Assembly (NCBI GenBank): GCA_963575745.1
Contig: CAUYUJ010005697.1
Location: 1-59,362 of the forward strand
Direction of reading: 5' to 3'
Length of the DNA: 59,362 nucleotides
From: Prorocentrum cordatum
Lineage: Eukaryota > Sar > Dinophyceae > Prorocentrales > Prorocentraceae
The position numbers and the translations under genes were made by a program. Below are positions 50,561 through 59,362 of the stretch, in pieces (position 1 is the stretch's first letter; each line of letters opens with the position of its first letter). Below the pieces are notes generated by a model that saw nothing but the letters and a program-made list of their open reading frames with translations, was not told the DNA's origin and did no database searches.

Positions 50561-50899
50561 CATCCTTGCTGGCCCTTCATCCTGCGCCGGGCCGCCTATG
50601 CCGTTCCCACAATCGTCGCGCCCCTCGTCCTCGACCTTCCTTCTCCCTACCTCCACCCTCGTCTGTGACGCATGCATTTCCTTCTCCAACGCTTCAACCT
50701 ACTGCCTCGCCCCCATGCGACATCCCTTTCCACCGGACAGGTCGCGTTGGAAGCGTTTCCGGATCGGAGGCGCTGGCCTGATACCATTGCAATACATAGT
50801 CGAACGATCCCAACTGTGTTCCTTTCTCTTAGACCGACCCCTGGCTTGAAATAGCCGAATGATACTGGGGGAAAGGAACCCATCAGATATGCTTTAAGA

Positions 50900-51125
50900 C
50901 TATATGGCTACGGGGCTATAGAGTTATAGGGCTATTGTATGGCTACAGAACTATGGGGCTATAGGGCTAGAGGGCTACACGGCTATAAAACTATCGGGCT
51001 ATATGGCTATATTATGGCTATATTATTATAAGGCTATAGGGCTATCAGGCTATAGGGTTATATGGTGCATAGGGCTATTCGGGCTATATGGCTATAAGGC
51101 TATAGGGCTATCAAACTATAGGGTT
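50900..51125. repeat. GGCTATAGGGCTAT ~9-10-bp repeat
   Basis: About 24 beats of GGCTATA/GGGCTAT with drifting spacing. An abrupt AT-richer island, followed by a GGGCACCCCC repeat (51127-51180). Confidence 0.85.
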
Positions 51126-51503
51126 ACCGGGCACCTCCGGGCACCCCAGGGCACCCGGGCACCCCCGGGCACCGTCCAAACACCGGGCTGGCCACCAAAA
51201 TCGGCCACCCGCACCCCTAACCACGCGAACCTGCTAGGGCCCCGACGTGGGCAAGGGCTGATTGGGGAACGATTTCAATAACACTTTTGATAGTCCGGAG
51301 CTCTGGGAAATAACACCTCGGATCACATCCATGCCCCTTAAGAATTGCCATGAGGTATTGGAACATAGCCTTTGGGTCTCAGAAGAAACCTTGGGGTCTT
51401 TGGGCAGGCCTTTGGGTCCGGACCAAACTTTCGTCTTAGGGTCGCCGATCGTGTGCGTTTTTTTTGCGGGGCGTTCAAGTGCGCTTGCATCCTTAGGGGC
51501 ATA

Positions 51504-52109
51504 ATGTTGACGCACGCCTGCCCTCCAAAGGGTCGCCGGGTCTGGGACATGCACAAGTGCGGTATCTTGACCAAGGGGATTTCTCTGAGGGAGTGCAAGG
51601 GTACCGTGCCTGGCTTCAACGGCAAGGGCCTGGTCCACCTCTGTCTTTTCAAAAAGGAGCTCCTCAAAACTTTGGAAGATTGGGCCAATTCTCACACACC
51701 ATGGAAACCTGCGATCCGTGATGCCGTTCATAACGTTTTGGGCTCTTTCACGACTTACCGGGAGAAGATGGGGTACCCGCGTGATGCCACGACGCCCCCG
51801 CAGACCTGGAGGTGCGGGTGGCCAGACTCCGCGGAGGAGTATTTCAGCGTTGTTGAGATGTTGATCTACAGCAATGAGAAGGACGACGACATCCTAATGG
51901 GCTACGTGAAAAACAAAAAAACACCAGCCGATGCGATTTCCATTGCAGGGATTTCAGATATGCTGGACATTGTGGTTGAGAAGTACGAACAGGAGAAAGC
52001 GATGTCCGGCGAGCCCCCAGAGCCTCCAGTTGAGAAGACGAGCGCGCCCGCCGTCGATGTGTCGAGCCTGGACAGCGAGCGCCACGCTCAGCTTCGGGAG
52101 AGGAGGTGA
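51504..52109 (+). CDS. Unrecognised 201-residue protein
   Basis: First ATG (51504) after GCGCTTGCATCCTTAG (AG at 51494-51495), a good trans- or cis-splice acceptor preceded by GTTTTTTTTG. The protein begins MLTHACPPKGRRVWDMHKCG, ILTKGISLRECKGTVPGFNG then a hydrophobic helix block KGLVHLCLFKKELLKTLEDW. PPQTWRCGWPDSAEEYFSVV, EMLIYSNEKDDDILMGYVKN and SIAGISDMLDIVVEKYEQEK follow, and a Pro/Glu-rich tail. It looks like a soluble globular protein with three Cys near the N-terminus. No family is recognised. The frame is open 44 codons upstream of the ATG, but that part has no protein character. Confidence 0.65.
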   Translation: MLTHACPPKGRRVWDMHKCGILTKGISLRECKGTVPGFNGKGLVHLCLFKKELLKTLEDWANSHTPWKPAIRDAVHNVLGSFTTYREKMGYPRDATTPPQTWRCGWPDSAEEYFSVVEMLIYSNEKDDDILMGYVKNKKTPADAISIAGISDMLDIVVEKYEQEKAMSGEPPEPPVEKTSAPAVDVSSLDSERHAQLRERR

Positions 52110-52719
52110 CGTCACAGTCAGTCCCCCCCAATGTGCCCTTTCGATGGGCCCTCTGGATTTTGTTTCGGAGTCCTCCTGGAAGCCGGCTGGTTTCTCTCGA
52201 TCCCTATCCCTCCCCCTATCATGGGAAATTATCCAGGGCCCTCTCGAGATCCCCTGGGCTATCTTGGATGCCCGCGGGCAGTAGGAGTCGGCGTTGGGGC
52301 GCCAGTGTGGGAGGAGACGGAAAGACAGAATAAGGACGATGAGGAAGACGACGTCGAGGAGGTGGAGGGGTGACGGCGACCAAAATGACATGCATGACAA
52401 TGAAAAGAGACAGAGAGTGAAACATGGATCGCAAGGTGGTCGTCTCGCGAGCCCGAAGGGGGGGTGGCGTCTGGTCTCTGTCTGGTCGGGTTCTGACGTG
52501 GGCGGCGAACGCAAATTTCGTGAGATGCGAACCCGAATCGTAGCGGGGGAGCTTCTCGGACCACGCCGGTGTCGCAATTGTTTTTACTTAAGGTCACCCT
52601 GCAAAACCGTTTGAATTGCACATTGTCTGTCGAGCGGCCCTGGGGCCCTGGATAAAGAGCAGGTGGGCGCAAGGGGGGATGGCCGGAGGAGGGCGGGGGG
52701 ATGAGTTTTTCCCGGAAAA
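52110..52719. other. Intergenic with a decayed zinc-finger exon
   Basis: CGTTTGAATTGCACATTGTC at 52599 resembles CGTTTGAAGTGCACTGTTTG of the 31.25-kb zinc-finger exon, but the finger is not preserved. Otherwise no gene seen. Confidence 0.35.
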
Positions 52720-53240
52720 GGCACCGTCCCAAAGTTCTCTTTTAGATGGTTTACCCCTGGGTTTGACTTGAGGTGGGCCGGCTAACTTCTGCGATGAATA
52801 TCGAGGTCGAGGTGGGCAGGCGAATTCAAGTTTGAGGATGTCTCGAGCGAAACGCTGGTGGTCGCAGAAGTTGTTGAGGATTTGTGTTGTGTTATATATT
52901 GTCCTCTCCTGGGGGCCTGAATTCAGAGGATCTCTCAAGTGACATGCTCGTTTTTACGTGCCCAGGTCTTGAGGATCTCTCGAGCGAGACGCTTGGTTTC
53001 ACGCCTCCAGGTTGCCCAGGCTGATGTCTAGCATGGGGATTTGTTGAGGATGTCTCAAACCAGACGCTTGTTTTCACGTGTCCGGGTCGCCCAGGCGGAT
53101 GTCTAGCATGCGGATGTGTCGAGGACGTCTCGATCGAGACGCTTGTTTGTACGTGTCCATTTGCCGATGCGGATGTCTAGCATGATGATGTGCTGAAAAC
53201 GTCTTGAGCGAAACGCGTGTTTTTCACGTGTCCAGGTCGC
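52720..53240. repeat. ~65-70-bp tandem repeat, second locus
   Basis: Same block order as 31570-32110: TGGGTTTGACTTGAGGTGGG, GGCGAATTCAAGTTTGAGGA, then units of TCTCGAGCGANACGCTTG / ACGTGTCCAGGTCGCCCAGG. It leads into the GCGC repeat just as at 32095. Confidence 0.8.
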
Positions 53241-54195
53241 CCAGGCACAGCACAGCCCTTGGCACGGCACATCAATATCGATACTCTTACCATTGCAACC
53301 TGGCATGTTGCCTGGCACGTTCTGCGGAACGTCCCGTGGCGAGCCCCCCTGGCGCGCCCCGCGGCACGTCCATGTTCCGTAGCGCGTCCCCTTGGCACGT
53401 CCCGCGGCGCGTGCCCATTGATGGCGCGTCCCCTGGCACGTCGCCTGGCGCGTTCCTTGGCACGTTCCGCGGCGCGCCCTCCTGGCATGTCCCCCTGTCG
53501 ATCATTTCTGGGGCAGCTACCACGTGCTGAGGCAGCTTGAGCTCAAAATCCAAATCAGTTCGGTCAAGGCTCGATGCACAAAGGATTCGATCCACAACGC
53601 TACATAGAGCACAGTCGCGGCATGGATCACGGCCCATCAAAGCACAACGTCGGCACGGTACATCATCTAAGATCGATACTCTCAACATTGCACTTTGGCG
53701 CGTTCTCTGGCGCGTTCCGTGGCGAATCTGCCTGGCGCGTCGCGCGGCGCGTCTCCTGGCGCGTCCCGCGGCACGTCCACTGGCACGTTCCGTAGCGCGC
53801 CCCCTGGGCACGTCCCGCGGTGCGGCCCCATGGCACGTGCCTGGCACGTCGCCTGGCGCGTTCCCCGGGGCGTTCCGCGGCGCGTCCTCCTGGCATGCCC
53901 CTTCTGTCGAAGAGTTCTGGGGCAGCTACCATCTGCTCAGGCAGCTCGAGCTTAAGGTCCAGATCAGATGATCAGTCCGGTCAGGACTCGGATACCAAGG
54001 ATGACTCGATCCACAACGCGGCACGGCACATCGCAGTTCAGCACGGCGTAGCATCGCACAGCCCTCGGCACAGTACATCAAGACCGACACATTCAGCATC
54101 GCATGTGCCCATCGTCCAATCAATGTCTTTGAAACGTTGCCACGCCTTGCGTTTCTATATTCCTTTCCGGGTTTGTGGGTCGATCATGTTTGGTT
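53240..54195 (-). repeat. GCGC/ACGTGCC dispersed repeat, reverse copy (double)
   Basis: Reverse complement of 41105-42030. GGCACGTCCCGCGGCGCGTC beats (53320-53490 and 53695-53900) each precede TGGCATGYCCCYYCTGTCGA and GCAGCTTGAGCTCAAAATCC-type blocks. It ends with CTTTGAAACGTTGCCACGCC and GGGTTTGTGGGTCGATCATG. Confidence 0.8.
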
Positions 54196-54203
54196 CACTC
54201 TAG

Positions 54204-55697
54204 ATTCTGAGGCCGCCAGCCGACGATGACGCCAATCTTGACCTTGTGAAGTTTGCCCACATGGCCCCGGCCAAGCCGATGTCGGAGGACAAGCAGAGCA
54301 AGCTGGTGAGGTTCCAGAACTACGCCAAGCGCCTGGTGAGCACTATCAGGCTGGAGGTGGAGCCCAACACCGACCAGCAAGTCAGCGCCCTCATCGCAGA
54401 GAGCAACGTGGCAACGGTCACCGGGGACACCGATCACGATGATCGGGGCAACAAGATTGGCAACTCTTTCGTGCATATCACTTATGATCCAAAAGTAGCT
54501 GGCCGTGCGAACTCACAACCACACATCAGGGTTCCGCCATTGAGGAACGCGGGCGGCCACGCTGTGAAGATGATCGGGGCCGCTATCCGGGCACGCGGCG
54601 GCACCGCAGAGGCGCTCAAGGACGGCGACCTGTACGTGATCTACGACGGCATGAAGCACGGCAACGATGTGCAGCTCACCGGGAAGCCCTTCACGAACGT
54701 CGAGGGGGCTGCCATGACGAAGTCTTCGAGAGTGGTAAAATGTATGTACAGTGAGAAATCGTTGAGACTTCGATTGTCCCGTAACCGTGGGAGCGTGGGG
54801 CCAGTGGCCCAGGTCGAGCATTTATCCTTGATTACTGCCTCAGCCTCGCGCGTGATTGGCAAAGACCACAAGTATTTCGAGGGAACAAACCAGGGGGAGA
54901 TCATCGGATACATCCAGGCCGCCAAGTGGAACAACTCAGATGACATGTTACGTGTGCCGACGGAGCAGGTGAAGGAGATCATCGGCAAGGCTGCGAATAT
55001 CGCAGTTGGGGGCGCGACGAAGGATAAGACCGACAAGCCTGACTACGGCGACGGGAAGGAGCCTCCGTTCTACCACTGCCATCCCCTGGTTCTGGATTCC
55101 GAAGTATCTCACTCGTGGCCAGCAGTCGGCCACGTCGACTTGACGGTTGGCACCGGGGGCAGGGCGCTGTATTGCGTCGTTCACAAGTTGCCGTACATAG
55201 GGTTCTGCCTCACAGAGGCGCACAAGACGGCTGTCATCGAGTTCCTGGAGACAAAGACGTGGGAGATCATTCAACAGGAGGGATCGCCGATCTACCAGCC
55301 TGCGTTGGCGGCCCTCTTCGCGGAGAAGGACGAGCCGCACGATGACGAGGGCCATGATGGCAATGAGTGCGCCGAGGATGACGAACAAGAGCAGGAAGAT
55401 GATGAGGAGGAGGCAGAGGACGACCCAGATGAAGAAGCTGCCGACGATGGTGCCATCGAGACTCCAGCAAAGAAGTCGAAGGCCAAGGCCAACGCCAAGA
55501 AGGGGGGAGCTCCAGCAAAGAAGTCGAAGGCCAAGGCCAAAGCCTCGTCAGAGAAAAAACGGTTGGCAGCAAAGTTGAACAAGCTCGCGGGAGGCGACGA
55601 CGGGGCGAAGAAGAGGGCCAAGTTCAGCGCCGACGACGGCCAGGATAATATCCAGGCGGCGGCGGAGGACAGCCCCGCCGACTCGGCGGATGCCTGA
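54204..55697 (+). CDS. Unrecognised nuclear-looking protein with acidic and Lys/Ala-rich tail
   Basis: Open from just after TTCACTCTAG (an acceptor ending 54203). First in-frame ATG is 54261 (478 residues), but upstream codons read protein-like (PPADDDANLDLVKFAH), so an earlier exon is likely. The N-terminal ~350 residues are globular: KLVRFQNYAKRLVSTIRLEV, NSFVHITYDPKVAGRA, KDGDLYVIYDGMKHGNDVQL, SAVGHVDLTVGTGG-type strands, KLPYIGFCLTEAHKTAVIEF, IYQPALAALF. Then a strongly acidic stretch (EDDEQEQEDDEEEAEDDPDE) and a basic tail with two AKKSKAKA repeats (TPAKKSKAKANAKKGGAPAK), resembling histone-H1 or dinoflagellate basic nuclear protein tails. Chromatin or RNA association is inferred from the tail alone. 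A GAG microsatellite starts 18 bases after the stop. Confidence 0.72.
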   Translation: MLRPPADDDANLDLVKFAHMAPAKPMSEDKQSKLVRFQNYAKRLVSTIRLEVEPNTDQQVSALIAESNVATVTGDTDHDDRGNKIGNSFVHITYDPKVAGRANSQPHIRVPPLRNAGGHAVKMIGAAIRARGGTAEALKDGDLYVIYDGMKHGNDVQLTGKPFTNVEGAAMTKSSRVVKCMYSEKSLRLRLSRNRGSVGPVAQVEHLSLITASASRVIGKDHKYFEGTNQGEIIGYIQAAKWNNSDDMLRVPTEQVKEIIGKAANIAVGGATKDKTDKPDYGDGKEPPFYHCHPLVLDSEVSHSWPAVGHVDLTVGTGGRALYCVVHKLPYIGFCLTEAHKTAVIEFLETKTWEIIQQEGSPIYQPALAALFAEKDEPHDDEGHDGNECAEDDEQEQEDDEEEAEDDPDEEAADDGAIETPAKKSKAKANAKKGGAPAKKSKAKAKASSEKKRLAAKLNKLAGGDDGAKKRAKFSADDGQDNIQAAAEDSPADSADA

Positions 55698-55714
55698 TTG
55701 AGCCTCTGCCAATG

Positions 55715-55912
55715 CCGAGGAGGAGGAGGCAGATGAGGAGGAGGAGGAGGAGAAGGAGGAGGAGGAGGAGGAGGAGGATGAGGAGGAGGAGGAGGAGGAG
55801 AGCGAGGACGAGGAGAAGGCAGAGGAACAAGAGGAGGGAGGGGGAGGAGGAAAAGGAGTAGGATGAGGAGTAGGAGGAGGCGGAGGAAGACGAGGAGGAT
55901 GAGGATGTCCAG
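55715..55912. repeat. GAG/GGA microsatellite
   Basis: GAGGAGGAGG with AGAAGGAGG interruptions immediately 3' of the gene. Confidence 0.9.
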
Positions 55913-55919
55913 CAACTGG

Positions 55920-56175
55920 CCTCTCGAGGGGGCCCTGGGCCCCTGCCTGGGGCCTCTCGAGGGCCCAATCGGCCGCCCGGCCCAATCGTTATCGACGCCC
56001 GTGCTCTCGGCCCGGCCCGGTCCGGCCCAGCCCGACGCCCGTCCAGCCCGGGCCGACGCCCGTGCTCTCGCCCGTCGCGGCGACGGCGCCAGGCCGTCGC
56101 CCGCGCCCGTGCCCGTGCCCGTGCTTGGCCAATCATCGACGCGGCGACGGCACCAGGCCGTCGCCGCGACCTGCG
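55920..56175. repeat. GC-rich CCCGTGCTCTCG / GGCGACGGC short repeats
   Basis: CGACGCCCGTGCTCTCGSCC occurs twice, and CGGCGACGGCRCCAGGCCGT occurs twice (56073, 56141), separated by CCCGTGCCCGTG beats. Confidence 0.75.
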
Positions 56176-56213
56176 GGACATGGCGACGTGCGCATCGTCT
56201 GCTTTGGCCTCCT

Positions 56214-56430
56214 CTCCCTCCTCCTCCTCCTCCTCCTCCATCCTCCTCCTCCTCCTCCCCTCCCTCCCCCTCCTACTCCTCTTCGCCCGTCCTTCTCCCT
56301 TCTCTAACCTCCTGCTCTGTGCTCTGGCTCCTGCCCCTGCTCCTCCTCTAGGTTCTTCTCCCTTTTCCTTCCCCCTCCCTCTCCCACTTCTCCAGCTCAT
56401 CTTTTCCCCCCCTCCTCCCCCTCGCCCTTG
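56214..56430. repeat. CTC/TCC microsatellite
   Basis: TCCTCCTCC tracts grading into CTTCTCCCTTTTCC. Confidence 0.88.
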
Positions 56431-56529
56431 CCCTTCTCTTTTCCCCCCAATCCCCTTTCCCAGCCCGGCGGCGGCGGGCGGTGGCCTTGAAGGCACACGC
56501 CCTCGACGTTCACGTAGTCGGCGAAACGC

Positions 56530-56960
56530 CCGAGGGTGATGATGAGGACTATGACGAGGATGAGGATGACGAGGATGATGGTAACGATGATGATGAGGAT
56601 GACGATGGTGATGATGATGATGATGTTGTTGATGATGATGATGGTGGTGACAATGCTGATGACGATGCTGCTGATGACGATGATGATGATGCTGCCGATG
56701 ATGCTGATGCTGATTCGGATGAGCAGGGGGATGAGGGCATGATGATGGTTTTGTTACTGATGATGATGGCGATGGTGATGTGGAGGACAATGATGGCGAT
56801 GTTGACGATGAGGATGTGACGATGATGACTGTGATGAGGGTAACGATGTTGATGGTACTGAAGTTGATGATGTTGATGATGATGAGGGCGAGGAAAATGA
56901 TAGCGACACGGAAACGGAGAAGGATAATGAAGGGGAGGAGAAGGGAGGACGACGACAAGG
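56530..56960. repeat. GATGATGAC microsatellite
   Basis: GATGATGAT with GACGAGGATGACG variation. Unlike the two composite elements it lacks the ATCGAT array and outer blocks. Poly-Asp or poly-Met ORFs are rejected. Confidence 0.85.
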
Positions 56961-58759
56961 ATAATGCTGAGGGTGTGAGGGGTGAGGGACATGATAACGG
57001 TGGGGCGCATGGATCCAAATCGAGGATCGAGGACCCAACAATCGGCGGCTCGGGGCATCGCCGATTTGTTTCGCTGGCACCGTTGCTGCCGTTGCTGCCC
57101 CCCCTCGCGCCTCTTGCCCCCCCCCCCCCATCCGCCGCCCCGTGGGCCATGCATTTTAACGATGCCCTCCGCCTCGCCCGAGGGGGCGGGGCGGCTGCCG
57201 CAGAGCAGGAAGCGAATATTCTAGCCTCTTTGCTTCTTAGAGGCCCTCGGGAGACCCCGAGAGGTTCAAAAAAACGCCCGAGAAGCCCCGAGAGGCCCCC
57301 AAGAGACCCGAAACAACGCCATCAGAGGCCCCATCAAGGCCGAGGGCGAGAATGTTCAAGAGTCCTCCGACCTTTATTCGGCCGCCCGACTGGCGCCCTC
57401 CATCCTCTCGCAGGGCCCGCCCACTCACGCCTGTCGGGGCGAACCAGCGGCGCGTCGAGGGGGCCATGTCGGGGGGGGGCGCGCTCGGGGCCGCCCTTCA
57501 TCCGTCCGCGGTCCGGGCTCCGATCCAAGCCCCCCCTGACCCCCCGGCCTCCTTCGCCCGCCGTCCAAGAGAGATCCCGAGAAGAACTGTTTTTTTTTCA
57601 GTCTTGCTGGTGGCTGCGACGCTTCGGCCGCTGTGACAGCGGCAGTGGCGATGCGATGATAGCATGTCCTTATATCTTGTATTTTGAGAGGTGTTCTGAC
57701 TCAATGTGGTCGGAGTGGCAGCGTCGCGCCTATCAGATGGATGGCCCATCCACGTGCCCGAATGACAATCTCCCAACCTGTGCGTGAGAACTTATATAAT
57801 GGCTTTCCGCCCATCCCATTGCCGTGCCTGGGTTGTGGGTCAAAGCTTCTAGGTGAAGCCTCCATTTTTTCTTGGAGGTAGCTTGGGGCATCTCGAAGGC
57901 TGCTCGTTGTGTTCTTTGTTTTCTTGGGCTTGCCTGGGGCTCCGCGGTGCCTTCGTGGTGCCTTCTGAGGGCCTTGTGGGCGCCCTGGTCTGTATTGGGC
58001 CTAATGGGTAGTCTTGAACACCGTTCGACTCGCCTCGGGGCCCTCGGGGGCTTCCTCCTACGATAAACGGGTCCACACCCACCCAAATGGGCCACTTTGG
58101 AAAACATTGTCGCGGGCCCTCTAAAGGTCGCTCCCGAACCAGCGCGCACAATTAATAGCGACACGTAGCATCTCCCAGCCCGCATGGGCGCAAACTCCTA
58201 ACATATCGCCGCTTGCCGAAGGAACAACCCTGCACGAGAAACGCGGCGCATTTTTTGTTGAAACAAACAAGCGAAATCTCAACGAGAGGCCGAACCCCTT
58301 TTCGCGTGCCGTTCCGCTGCGATGATTTGCCTTCACTATTATTGGAAATCCATGTGCGCCAAACGATTGCAAACGATTGCCAAGAAACGCCCATCTGTCT
58401 TCTGCTACTCCAAGATCAAACGTGCAAATGCAGCCCGCGCGAGAAACTCGACGCGAATGCTTTCCACGATGCACAATCGAAAGCCCAATGGAGAAAACCA
58501 GGTGCAATCCCACCAACCCTCTGGGCGTCGGTGGTTTAATTGGTTACCTCTTCCACCCCTCCTTTTCCCCCTTCGGGCACCCCCCCATGCAAACTCCCCG
58601 TGGACGTGGGCGGGGGGGCCCTTGGGGTGTCGGGGCGCCCAAAACGGCTGCCTCGGCGAGGACGCCAGCATCTTTGGTTCTATTGAGGTTTTGGCCCCAT
58701 GTTGGCTTCCTGATGGGGGGAATTGGTGGCGAATTAGCCCCCCCTCCCTCTCCCCCATC
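56961..58759. other. Gene-poor stretch
   Basis: Contains C-runs (57118-57130), a small GGCCC-type area (57240-57330), a T-run at 57590 and CTTGGGGCC beats (57880-58060). ORFs up to 163 codons overlap in several frames with no acceptor or coherent protein character. No tRNA or rRNA seen. Confidence 0.4.
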
Positions 58760-59362
58760 AACCTGTGATCGATCTCACCCAAGATGGCCCAACTATGGCC
58801 CCCACGGCTCCAACTCATTGATTTTGCTAAGACGTTGGCCTCTTGGGGGGGGGGCACTGATTAGATGACTGCTGAGCGCCTGGGAGAGCCCGCGATGGCC
58901 TCCAAGATGGCCCAATCCCAAATGCCCCCAAGACCGCTCCAAGACGGCCCCAAGTGGCCAAATAGCTCCCCCAGGAGGCCCCGAAGAGGCCAACATCCTT
59001 CCATAGCCATCGGGCAATCACTGTGTTTGGCTTTCTCGCCTTTGCACTTCCGATGGCCATCCGACGCGTTTACTCCAACATGGCCCAAGAGGGCCGCAAT
59101 AGAAACTCAATAGGGCCCAGAGACTGCCCCAAGAGCACCCGAGAGTGCTCGAAGAGCGCCCCAGGAGCGCCCGAAAGGCAGCGCTAAGTAATGCCCCCCT
59201 CTCGTTTGATAGATGTCCTCCAAGATGGCCCCGAGAGCGGCCCCAAGGCCCCCGAGAGCGCTCCAAGAGAGCCCCACGAGGCGCCCAGGAGGCGCCGGGT
59301 GGCCCCGCAAGCGCCCAAGAAGCTTCCAAAACGCTCCCCAAGAGACCCCAAGAAAGCCCCAA
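58760..59362 (+). repeat. Second copy of the GGCCC inverted-repeat element (truncated by window end)
   Basis: TGTGATCGATCTCACCCAAG (58765), CACTGATTAGATGACT (58855), CAAGACCGCTCCAAGACGGC, CTTCCGATGGCCATCCGA and GTTTGATAGATGTCCTCCAA match, in order, 28993-29620 of the element at 28595-29890, in the same orientation. Confidence 0.7.

Noticed and set aside
49835-50668. 277-codon Pro/Ser/Leu ORF
   Set aside because: Translation of CTC/TCC and CAT microsatellite.
55624-57150. 508-codon minus ORF
   Set aside because: Runs antisense to the end of the Lys-rich gene and through GAG, CTC and GAT microsatellites; composition only.

Overview
This window is dinoflagellate nuclear DNA. The strongest evidence is three exact copies of the 22-nt dinoflagellate spliced-leader (SL) sequence (4005-4026, 9605-9626, 15249-15270). 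Each is followed by a second, 5'-truncated SL. Two further decayed SL relics lie at 44763 and 46101. GC-rich low-complexity DNA, abundant minisatellites, tandem gene copies, short intron-split ORFs and the near absence of minus-strand genes fit the same group. The species cannot be fixed from sequence alone; the style recalls Prorocentrum, which is a guess.

Layout: (1) 1-3.4 kb holds microsatellites, a ~505-bp tandem repeat and ~60-bp GAGCTC/GAATTC repeats. (2) 3.4-20.1 kb is a head-to-tail triplication of a ~5.6-kb segment. Each unit carries a secreted-protein ORF, a 73-bp satellite array, a Pro/Thr-linked GDPHL (von Willebrand D-like) ORF, an A-tract, and degenerate AAGACGGCCC-type repeats. 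SL sequence at the 5' end, A-tract at the 3' end and matching ~21-nt flanks indicate that the gene body is an inserted mRNA copy that was later triplicated. No copy is intact throughout. (3) 20-33 kb is mostly repeat, with two zinc-finger ORF remnants (23.1-24.3 and 31.0-31.4 kb), a 77-bp array, a GAT-rich composite element and several inverted repeats. (4) 33-41 kb has a run of small unrecognised plus-strand genes and one minus-strand exon. (5) 42.5-47 kb carries a split cytosine-C5 DNA methyltransferase gene, a 100-N assembly gap with the second exon duplicated across it, and a downstream gene preceded by an SL relic. (6) 47-59 kb has a second GAT/CAT composite element with its core inverted relative to the first, a short exon at 49.4 kb, two more unrecognised nuclear-looking genes (51.5 and 54.2 kb), and repeats.

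No operon-like pathway is visible. The recognisable coding content is a DNA methyltransferase, Cys/His zinc-finger remnants of a possibly transposase-derived family, secreted GDPHL proteins, and several lineage-type proteins without a nameable function. ATG starts are often missing because ORFs begin at probable splice acceptors. Exon limits are given only where a plausible splice site can be seen.
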